Assembly (NCBI GenBank): GCA_947462335.1
Contig: OX381704.1
Location: forward strand, 41,668,942 to 41,732,941
DNA from: Harmothoe impar
Taxonomy: Eukaryota > Annelida > Polychaeta > Phyllodocida > Polynoidae
Direction of reading: 5' to 3'
Length of the DNA stretch: 64,000 bases
The notes below the pieces were generated by a model that saw nothing but the letters and a program-made list of their open reading frames with translations, was not told the DNA's origin and did not search any database. The position numbers were made by a program, and so were the translations under genes. Of the stretch, positions 34,000 to 45,000 are shown one piece after another; position 1 is the first letter of the stretch; every line of letters begins with the position of its first letter.

Positions 34000-34012
34000 C
34001 GCCCCCTGGCGT
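34000..34012 (-). promoter_or_regulatory. CTCF-like core site
   Basis: The minus strand reads ACGCCAGGGGGCG, a CTCF-like core, 76 bp before the candidate exon at 34088. It is preceded by GGCGGGAGCCG, echoing GGCGGGAGTCG beside the ELP6 site. Motif match only. Confidence 0.3.
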
Positions 34013-34087
34013 CAGGTGCGATCATCATAGGGAATTCCCATTTACCTCGTTTTCATTCTTGTGACGACACGGGGAATCCCTTCCGCC

Positions 34088-34187
34088 ATGGATGGTTGCC
34101 CACAGGTGGGCATGTCGCACGAGCAGAACAACGTACATATAACCGCGTCATTCAATGAAATATCTACGATGGCTTCATCAAAGCAAG
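34088..34187 (+). CDS. candidate first coding exon, gene unassigned
   Basis: An ATG in optimal context (GCCATGG) opens 33 codons beginning MDGCPQVGMSHEQNN and ends at a strong donor (CAAG then GTAAGA). The region is CpG-richer than its surroundings and follows a CTCF-like motif. No protein family is recognised, and unspliced reading stops after 43 residues. It might be an alternative 5' exon of TMEM168, 1.8 kb downstream, or chance. Confidence 0.25.
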
Positions 34188-34541
34188 GTAAGATCCACTT
34201 TGTGCCTCCTACTGCATAATCAGTCAGCTCGACGCTCTTGTTATTGTGAAGAAGGAACCCGCGCAAACGGTGAGGACAGACTCCGACATGAGTCGGTCTG
34301 AGTGAAGGGTCGAGGTCGCTGCCAGTCATTCACTCTGCAAAAGCAGTGGGAGTAGTAGAGTTGCTACTCTCGGGAGCAGACCTTGTTGCTAGGCAATTTC
34401 ACAAAGGGTCAAGCTATGTTATAGGCAATGTATGTCCAGAAGAAAAAGTCGCAATTTTGCTGGGTTTTTTGCTCGAATAATGGGATTGGAACATCAATAA
34501 ATATCGGTAGGCCTATCTATTAAAGCCAATAATAAACTTAT

Positions 34542-35102
34542 AAAGGGAGTGTTCATTCATTAAGGGAGTGCTCATTTTTTAACAACAGGGGGGGGTGGCT
34601 GATTTGGGGGGGGGGGGTAAAAAATTTGGACCCCTTGACCGGGGGGGGGGTGGTAAAAAATTCAGACCCCTCTTGGGGGGGGGCAAAAAAATTCAACCTG
34701 TTTTGAGGGGAAAAGCCCGCGCGTTACTATGCTACAAAGGGGTGCGAACGCGTGCGATTTTCGGCCTGCCGGGGGGGGGGGGTAAAAAATGTCAACCCCT
34801 CTAGAGGGGGGGGGGGTGAAAAAAATTCTCACAGCCCCCCCCTGTTGTTCTCCCTAATTACAGGGGGGTGGTGAGATTTCGCGCGGAGGCACAAACATTT
34901 TTGACGCCCCACCCCCTCGAGAGCACGTAGAACCTTTTTGGCTTTTATGCCTCTCCTCCCCAAAGGCGCCGAAAAATGTCCCCCCCGCCCCCTTTGTCTT
35001 TGAACTATAGTAACGTACAGGCTTTTTTGCTTAAAAGGGGCTGCATTTTCCACCCCCCCCCCCCCCCCCCCCTCCTGTAACTAATAAATGAACACTCCCT
35101 AA
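34542..35102. mobile_element. G-rich MITE family B, outer copy
   Basis: TAAAGGGAGTGTTCATTCAT at the left and AATAAATGAACACTCCCTAA at the right are inverted partners. Poly-G and poly-C runs and the GCCTTT/GGGGCGCC-like interior resemble 5955-6254. A second copy (34561-34856) has inserted near its left end. Confidence 0.7.
34561..34856. mobile_element. G-rich MITE family B, inner nested copy
   Basis: It begins TAAGGGAGTGCTCATTTTTT and ends CCTGTTGTTCTCCCTA. The interior has repeated GGTAAAAAATT blocks and AAGCCCGCGCGTTACTATG, shared with 5955-6254. Its length of about 296 bp equals that copy. Confidence 0.7.
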
Positions 35103-35467
35103 ACTAAAGTTTAAACTTAGCATTAATCTATTTTCAAATTTGGATATCCATTAGATTTTGCATTCTTGGGAGTAGCACCTATGTCACACACGAGTGTAGC
35201 CCTTTATCTGGCTGATCTCACACCTGATAAGGGTACTGGAAAGCCCAAAGGGGATTAAAGTGCAATGTATGATTGGAAAAATCCTGTTAAAAACCTTCTC
35301 ACAAGAGATCCAGTAGTTTACCTACAAGAAAATGCATTGCAAAATCTGAAAGATATTCAAAACATTATTTAGAAATGAGATGCAATGTTTTGTAACACAA
35401 TTAGATCTACTTGAAGAGATAATAGCCAAACAGTGATTTTACATTGCCTACCCAGCTAAACCATTTG

Positions 35468-35573
35468 TAGACTCGTTCCAGTCCCACACTCTCGCTTTAA
35501 TAGGTGCATAATTGAGAGCGGAGCGCGCCAAGATGAGAGCGCAGGGACCGAGTATGAGTCTAGATCATTTAAT
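35468..35573. repeat. short inverted repeat (TAGACTCGTTCCAGTCCC)
   Basis: TAGACTCGTTCCAGTCCC at the left pairs imperfectly with GGGACCGAGTATGAGTCTA at the right across a GC-rich centre. It is a 106-bp palindromic MITE-like relic upstream of TMEM168. Confidence 0.5.
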
Positions 35574-36020
35574 TGTGACTTCCGTACCAACAATACAACT
35601 GCTTCTGAGAGTGTTTACCCATGTATAGGCACTGGCATGTGACAGAAGATTTTAAAAGATAGTGACAGGTGGAATGGCCATTTCTTATATTCGAAATGGG
35701 ATATGAGCATAATTATTATGAAAGCGGCATTCTCACCAAGTGTCTACCAGTCACCGTCACTCACGTTTCTAGTACTGTTCAAGTCTACTTTGTGGTTAAC
35801 CGTTAGTAGTAAGGTTAAGTAACATTTTTCAATACATGCATGCAACAATCTTTTACATTTCTGCCTTGATTCCTCAATACATGTAGAACACAATCTTTCA
35901 ATTTCAGAACGTGAGCAAATAATCATAGTTGAATGTTGGTTATCCCGAGTGGTGGACATCTAAGGTCACACAACAACAGTTTCACTAGGACACTCCGCTC
36001 GGGGGCGTGACAGTTCCAAG

Positions 36021-39000
36021 ATGACGTTTTCACCGTCTTACCTGAACCGGGTGCAGAACATTGACATCAAGTCACTCTCAGTGAAGGTGCTCAACATGAA
36101 GTCCAACCTGAGAGTGCACTACTTCAGACACATCTCCAACCTCATCCTCCTGGTGGCATTATGTGTCGCGCTGTACGCCCGATGGATGCAGAGCCAGGAC
36201 ACCGTCATCCTTATAATATGCATAGCGTCGCTCTTTGTATTTACCATATCTACAGCACTTGTGTATTACTTTTCAATGGATAAACTTGGCTACTGCATTG
36301 GGCGATTGTGGGTTGGTTGCCTCCTTGGAATAGTTGCCTTTACAGACAAAGCCTTGATGAAGTATAACACTTCTGAGGAGTTGATGAACAGCCTTTTTGT
36401 GTCCAGCCTAGCAGTGAGATGCTTCTGGAATGTCCTTGAGCGAGTCATGCACATGAACCCTGTGACTAGCAACATGGATGGGTTAGAAGTACTAGGAATG
36501 TGTGTCGCGTCTGTTATGTGTGGCAACCAGTTCATCGCTGTGTGCATCCTCATCGGAGCACTAGCGCTCACTGTTCAAGCCATCCGTCTTAAATCCTTCA
36601 TGGCGGTACTCAACCTCATAGCCCTATGTGTGCTCGCTGCATGGCAATTCTTCCCTAAGATCCTCGAGAAGAGCGTCAACCCCTTTCCGCTAATCTGTTT
36701 TGTCGGTCGCATGTCATTTGAGCCAATCATAGACCTTTACTTCTCTAACCTGACGATGCTGGAGCGGTGGACGCCTATCTTCAGCCTATCTTCATTCATG
36801 CGGAGACTGGCTATCTTATTGATTGTAATAACAGAAGTGACATTCTACGCGCTGTGTGCCAAGCAGATCCCACAGCACAAGGAGTGGTTCATCGTCGTGC
36901 CCATCTTCGTAGCATTCAGCCTTGTGTGGTGGAGCTACCACATTGTCTTCATCATCACCTTGTGGCAGCTCAACAACAAAATCACAGACTGTGGTATTAC
37001 CAACAGGTATATAAATTAACAGATACATTGTACTATCATTTGTAGAATAATGCTCCCTTCACTAAGCGATTAATCTTCCTATGTTAATTGCTATGGAAAT
37101 AAACGGATAATTTAACATTATTAAGGTAAATAGATTTTTTTTTCTCAGTCATCTCAAACATTAAGAATATAGATAATAACTTATGTAAAATGCTTAAATA
37201 ATTTTTAAAGACTATCCATGTACATGGATTTGAACTACATTGACAAAGTTTGATGTATACTATCCTACATACATTGAGCTCTTGAGGAATCCCATGACCT
37301 AACAATGTCCACACCCTTCTATAGGAATATGACGGAGGAGGCAAGTCACAACCTAAGCTCCATCCTACAGGCGCGCGGCGTGCGACACTTCAGTCTAATA
37401 GCTCAGCGCCTGATGACTGTGACTTTCCTCTCTACCGTCATCCTCACCATTATTGGCTGGATCACCAAGACGGCTACGAGCCTCAGCCTCTTCCTAACGG
37501 TCGTGCCGGTGGAGGTGGTGGTCATGAGCCTGTTGTGGGAGTTGGGTAGGGTGCTTGGTGGTACCTGTACCGGCTACGCACTTGTCGCTCCAATCACACC
37601 CAATACGTGAGTATGCACCTTATACCATCGTGTAATCAATTCTGATGTCTATAACCACATTTGGTAAATAAAACGAAAGAAAAGTCTTAGTTTACACTGT
37701 TTGCAGCGTTTGCCTCCGCGTCTACATGTATCTGTGTTTTAATATTTCCCTACTAATTATTCAAAAATGACCTGAGAGGGCTGAAAATGAGATGATGCTA
37801 CGTTGGTTTGAATGACATTGGAAGATGCATGAACAGTCTTACTACTTGTATTTGATATATGGAGTAAAAGGGATGTAATGTTGATGTTGGTGGACTGCTA
37901 GTTTCTAAATCTGCACCAGCCAAATTATATCATCTCATCAATCAACTGAGCCAACTGTAAATTTGTTAGATCAGATTGCAAAATATATATTGTAAACATA
38001 TTTTCATATTATGCTTGCTTCTACTAATCCCTGCTCTAGCACTCGTAGACTATTAATCCTCCTAACCAATTCTAACTTACAGAGCAACATACCTAAGTAG
38101 AGGTGTTGTATGGTAAGCCACATGACCAGACAAATAGTCCCCACATCAGAGAGTTTCTAGTCAGGAATATGTCAAGAATATTACTTAAATGTCACTTAAA
38201 TAAGAAGAGAAATATCATCGAGTTCCACTGTCCAGTTTAAACTGTGGTGCATTTTTTGTATATATAGGGACCCCGAAGGATATACAGCAAAAATAAGGTG
38301 ACCCTGTTTGTTTCCTCTTGTGTGCTTGACAGCTTTCTTCCATTAATCGAACCATCATTATTAAGTAGTGACCAAAACATTTGGAATGGGGAAATGAAGA
38401 AACAACTTTCAAATGATATATCTGAAAAGGATCCAGGCCAAATGTAAGACCCTGTAATGCTATTACTACTACATGTATTAGATAGAGAGCATGCCGAGAA
38501 ATCGGTGAGATTTTGACATGGGTTGGAATTCGACCCTGGAATGCATTTTTAACCATTGGCCATGTATCAGTATCTGCTTAAACAATGGGAGTGACTTGTT
38601 GATAAGGATCCTTCTTACAATCAGGTTTGACCACCGTCTTTCACACTATCCGCCTGTCCCCTACCGCATTAATGACATAGCTACTGATTAAGTAAGTGCC
38701 AGAGACCATAAGTAATGTAAATGTATAGCAGTACTTGCACATTAGGCATTTTATAATAAATAAGTACAATCACTGCATTATTCTGCAAAGTTTTATTGTT
38801 GCAAAATCGCATCGATATGTTGCATCGTCCTCAAGACTGGTCTTCACTGTGGCTGAAAATATCAACGCGCAGTCATTTATTATGATATTCTCATATTTCA
38901 TATCTCATGTCACTTACCCAACTGAATATATATTGGATCACAGTACACAACCTCATATGATCACCTCTGTCCTTGTGTGACCCCACCTACTGTATAACTC

Positions 39001-42000
39001 GTAAATTCACCATTCATTACAACTAATAAGGCAACATTCCTCCTCCTTAGATGAACACTACTGGCATACTATGCCAAATATTATATGTCTGACCATTTAA
39101 AAGTTAAACAATTTTGTTTAACCTTCTTGAACTAAAAGTTAACTGTGGTCGTTGGACCTGATTTTGTTCGAGTTGAGGACACCTATATGAAATCAATATC
39201 CCTGTTTATCTGCTTTAGAGATGATACTTACAAATATTCAATATCTTGCTTCTTAATTAGTTAATTAATTAATCATCGATATGTCCGTCTTAGGACGAAT
39301 ACCAATATTAACGTGGTACATGTATATACCCAATGTAACTATCTATAAAAGGAAACAAGACATGTAATAATTTTGTTGAAAAATGGGTGCTTTCCCTCAG
39401 CTTAACCATTTATTCGTGTTTAAAATATGGTCTTTCAATTTCAGGCGGGATCAGAGTCCAAAGGTTCTCCCCACTAATGCTGCTCAGGAGATCTCCCTCC
39501 GGGCGACCACCACATTAAACCTGATCCAACACTTCCTCACCTACCATCTCATCGACCTGTTCGGCTGTGACTACACCTCCTCCGGGCTGACCATGGAGTC
39601 GATCGAAACCAAGCTGCGCAGCTTCTTCCAGAGAGTGACATCTGATGGCCCACAATACGACACATACCTTATCTACTACAGCGGTCATGCATACGACAGT
39701 GGCGACTGGGCACTCGCAGGTAAAGAAAGATATCTTTCTCCTTTTTGAGAGAAACTCCGACCCCTTAATATCAAGAAGAAAAATCAGGAAATGTGATGGC
39801 GGGTGAAGGGAAAATGGAAAATATAATAAATTGATAAAATGTATCAGTACCGGTTCTTCTTCGCGACAGAAAACATTCTGCTGACACAGGAGAGGTGACG
39901 TCACTTCCGGTGGACAGATATAGGCGCGAATTCGGGAAGGAAAGATCGCCAGCGCCCACAGCAGCCCTCACACACATATTTGGAGGAATTAGACAGGTAA
40001 GGACATTTATATACGATTCCTTTTACATATATTTGCACTTTTGAGGATGAACAACCATTTGATTTTGTAAATTCCCTGGAAATTGCGGGAAATTGTGACT
40101 GAAAATGTGACAGAAAATCCGCCGGTGGGCGAAAATTGGGGATTTTCGGAAATCGGGATGAAAGGCCATCCTGATGATTCTAATTTCTCAAATGTGCATT
40201 TATAGTTCAGTTTCCACAATAATTGGGATTTGTCATCCAGTTATAGTGGAAAATTGGAGTTTAGATAGTGTAGAGCTTAGTTGCTGCTAGGGGCTGGCAT
40301 GATTCAGCAAGACCAGTCATCCATCTTGGATTTCTGACTGAGTCACTGATTTATGTTGGCTTTTTATTTGTTATGTTGGCTCATAGTGCAGTACTGCTGC
40401 CTCATTTGTTGAGGAATGTTTCAATAGCGAAACGAGCCTTCATAAGGAATAAAATTGTGATGGGATAAACTCATATCTGCAGAGATAGAAATTTATCCTG
40501 TTATACACTGTAGATCTCTGTTTTATTAGTGAATACACTCTTAAAATAAAGAACCAGGAAGGACTTACCACTGTCTTATGCATGGTCAAAGACAGAATAA
40601 TATCAACTACTACCTGTCATAACAGCTTGGCAGACTCTAGATATTGGTTGAAGTCAAGACACTTAAAGCTTTGCTTGCTACTTTGTAGTTGACACCTCAG
40701 TTATTCTCTTATAACTCAGTTATAGAAGAATGACATTTGAGGTTGTTCTCCACTCATACAGATTTGAGTGAGGTGAACTGTCAAGTCAGTGTCAGGTGTG
40801 TCTTGTTGTACTTTGTACATGTTTGGACCAGTCCTTACCAAGACATATACCTTATGCCCAAAATTTCTTTGAGGCATTAAATAACTCAGTTGTGTTGATA
40901 CAGATCCACACTGAGTGCTTGTGTTGAATACACAAGTTTACCCATACCTATGCCGAAAAATTCCTTGAATTAGGCATTTAAGAAGTTTGTGTTGTTGTGA
41001 AATGAAAACACAAAGAGACTTAACTGGTCCACCTTTTTTAGGGTCTCAATTATGTGCTTAGGGTTTGTGACTGGTAACACAAAATACCTATACCTTATGC
41101 CGAAAATTTCTTTGGCCTTGTGTTTTAATCCCCACCTTAAAACACTATTAGCACACATGTCTCTTTGATTTGAACATCAAGATGACTTAACTCATGTGGA
41201 GGTACCTTGGGTTTGGACTAGTTTCCAAAAAGACCCACACCTTATGCCCAAAAATTCCTTGGGTTTCACATCACAGACGTCGCTGTCAGTCACGTCATAG
41301 ACGTTGCCTCTGTCAATCACGGCGTAGACGTTGCAGCTGTCAATCTTGTCATAGACGTTGCTGCTGTCAATCACATCATAGACGTTGCGGCTGTCAATCA
41401 CGTCATAGATGTTGTCGCTGTCAATCACGTCATAGACGTTGCTGCTGTCAATCACGTCATAGACGTTGCTGCTGTCAATCACGTCATAGATGTTGTAGCT
41501 GTCAATCACGGCATAAACGTTGCTGCTGTCAATCACGGCGTAGACGTTGCAGCTGTCAATCACGGCGTAGACGTTGCAGCTGATCCTCATGTAGGAGACG
41601 CTCGCGTCGCAGACGTGGCCGCTGGCGCTAGCGTCCCAGACGTGGCCACTGGCGCTCGCGTCCCAGACGTGGCCGCTGGCGCTCTCGTTCCAGATGTGGC
41701 CGCTGGCGCTCGCGTCCCAGACGTGACCGCTGGCGCTCGCATCCCTGACGTAGGCGATGTTGCTCGCATCCCAGACGTAGGCGATGTTGATCACATTAAT
41801 GGTCTCACGTTAATGATGCTCACATTGATGGCGATCTTGTTGATGCCAATCATGCCCTAGACCTAGCCGCTGACACTTGATACTAGCTGGCGCACATTCA
41901 GTCTATGTTAGGGATGTCGCAGACATAGCCGCTGTCGCTCAAGAGAGTTGTAGGCGCTGGTGCGCACGTTGTAGACGTTGCAGCTGTCAATCACGTTGTA

Positions 42001-45000
42001 GACGTTGCAGCTGTCAATCACGTTGTAGAACTTGCAGCTGCCAATCACGTTGAAGACGTTGCAGCTGTCAATAAGGTCATAGACGTTGCAGCTGTCTTTC
42101 ACGTCGTAGACGTTGCAGCTGTCAATCACGTCGTAGACGTTGCAGATGTCAATCACGTTGTAAACGTTGCAGCTGTCAATCACGTTGTAGATGCTGCAGC
42201 TGTCAATCACGTTGTAGATGTTGCAGATGGCTTTCACATCGTAGACGTTGCAGCGGATAATCACGTCGTAGATGCTGCAGCTGTCCATCACGTCGTAGAC
42301 GTTGCAGCTGTCACTCACGTTGTAGACGTTGCAGCTGTCAATCACATTGTAGGCTTTGCAGCAATCAATCACGTTGTAGGCGTTGCAGCTGTCAATCAAG
42401 TTGTAGACTTTGCAGCTGTCAATCACGTCGTAGACGTTGCAGCTGTCAATCATGTTGTAGACATAGCAGCTCGCATCCCAGACGGGGCCGCTGGCGCTCT
42501 CGTTCCAGACGTGGCCGCTGGCGCTCGCGTCCCAGAAGCAGGCGATGTTGCTCGCATCCCAGATGTGGCAGCTGTTGCTCACATTAATGGTCTCACGTTA
42601 ATGATGCTCACATTGATGGCGCTCTTGTTGATGCCAATCATGCCCTAGATCTAGCCACTGACGCTTGATACTAGCTGGCGCACATCCAGTCTATATTAGG
42701 GAGGTTGCAGACATAGCTGCTGGCGCTCATGTTGGAGGCATAGATGCTGGCCTCGATATCAGCTGGCGCACATTAAGACTATGTTCTTCTAGGACTTCGC
42801 AGATGTAGCTGCTGGCGCTCACGTCTGAGGCGTAGCCGCTGACGCTCACATAAAATACATAGCCGCTGGCGCTCAAGAGAGTTGTAGCCGCTGGTGCACA
42901 CGTTGTAGACGTTGCAGCTGTCAATCACGTTGTAGACGTTGCAGCTGTCAATCACGTTGTAGACGTTGCAGCTGCCAATCACGCTGTAGACGTTGCAGCT
43001 GTCAATAAGGTCATAGACGTTGCAGCTGTCTTTCAGGTCGTAGACGTTGCAGCTGACAATCACGTCGTAGACGTTGCAGCTGTCTTTCAAGTCGTAGACG
43101 TTGCAGCTGTCTTTCAAGTCGTAGACGTTGCAGCTGTCAATCACGTCGTAGACGTTGCAGCTGTCATTCACGTTGTAGACTTTGCAGATGTCAATCACGT
43201 CGTAGACGTTGCAGCTGTAAATTATGTTGTAGAATTTGCAGCTGTCAACACGTCATAGACGTTACAGCTGTCAATCATGTTGTAGACATAGCAGCTGTCA
43301 ATCACGTCATAGACGATTGCATGTCAAATCGTCGTAGACGTTGCAGCTGTCAATCACGTCGCAGATGTTGCCGCTGACAATCACGTCGTAGAAGGTGCAG
43401 CTGTCAATCACATCTTAGACGTTGCAGCTGACAATCAGGCCGTAGACGTTGCAGCTGGCCATCAGGTTGTAGACGTTGCAGCTGACAATCAGGTCGTAGA
43501 CGTTGCAGCTGGCAATCAGGTCGTAGACGTTGCAGCTGCCCATCACGTCGTAGATGTTACAGTTGACAATATACTCTTAAGTATCCAATTGTCTAAGCCC
43601 TCATCCACGTCACAGACGTAGCCGCTGTCCGCTTTTGTATTTGGTTTGGACTAGTTTCCGAAAAGAAAAGACCCACAAATTTGGATCACTTAAGAGTTGT
43701 GGATACTTGAGTGCACTTTACCTGGTTAGGGTTTTGTACCTCTTTGTTTTGGGGTATCATTCAGTTGCAGCTGTCAATCATGTTGTAGACGTTGCCGCTG
43801 TCATTCATGAAGTAGACGTTTGCACCTGTCAAGCAAGTCGCAGATGTTGCAGGTGCCAATAACATTGTAGACATTGCAGCTGTCAATCACGTCATAGACG
43901 TTGCAGCTGCCAATCATGTTGTAGACTTTACCGCTATCACTCACGATAAAGACATTTGCAGCTGTCAAGCAAGTTGCAGCTGTCAATTATGTTGTAGATG
44001 ATATAGGTGTCACTCAGGTAGTTTTTGCAACTGCCAATCATGTTGTAGACGTTGCAGCTGTAAGTCGCACATGTTGCAGATGTCAATCACGTGGTAAATG
44101 TAGCAGCTGTGAATCACATTTGTTGATGATGCAGCTCTCTCTCATGTTGTAAACGCTACAGCTGTAAATTACGTGGCAGACATTGAAGCTGTCAATCATG
44201 TTGTAGATATTGCAGACGGCATTCTATGGCGTAGATTTTACAGCTGTCAATCACGTCGTAGACGTTGCAGCTGTCAAACACGTAGACCTTGCAGCTGTCA
44301 AACATGTCGTACACGTTGCAGCGGTCAATCACGGCATACATGTTGCAGGTGTCAATCACAACGTACACGTTGCAGCTGCCAATCATGTTGTACACGTTGC
44401 AGCTGTCAATCACGTAGAAGATGTTGCAGATGTCAACCATGTCATAGACGTTGCAGATGTCAACCATGTCGTAGACATTGCATCTGTCAATAACGTCCTA
44501 GACGTTGCAGCTGTCAATCCGCCGGCAAACATGTGATGTCAATCAAGTAGTAGACGTTGCAGATGACATTTATATTGTAAACACGTCAGCTGTCAATCAC
44601 GTCGTACACGTTGCAGCTGTCAATCACGTCTTAGACGTTGCAGCTGTCAACCACGACTTTGGAGGTTTCCACCGCTTGCTTTCGAAAAAGGGCAGGGCTT
44701 TTGGCACTGTTAACGCTGTCAGATGTGCGTTGTAGGTTTTAGTGAAAAACCTTGACAACGGGAAGACCATGGGCACCCACTATTGGGTGTGCAGGGCCGT
44801 CCGCACCGCCTATAGAAGGAATCCTCCTTCTCCCAGAGATAACAAGTTCTGGGATATTAGGCTGGTGTTCAGCATGTTCCAGCGTTGGGGTGCCAATGAA
44901 GGCTTGTCCACCCAGTTCTTGGGGTTCAAGCTAACGATGCTGATTCTGCTGGTGTCGGGCCAAAGAGGCCAGGTCATCCCAGCTCTGGATCTCCGCAATC

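Noticed and set aside
34042..34329. 95-codon minus-strand open frame
   Set aside because: No family resemblance; the plus strand here has a better start/donor pair, and neither is confirmed.
41192..43198. Minus-strand open frames of 139-224 codons with NVYDVIDSC repeats
   Set aside because: They are the reverse side of the 27-bp array. The recombinase and the element polarity are on the plus strand, and openness follows from the 9-codon period.
41267..44655. Possible CRISPR array from regularly spaced 27-bp repeats
   Set aside because: Repeats are contiguous without unique spacers, and the locus is an intron of an animal gene.
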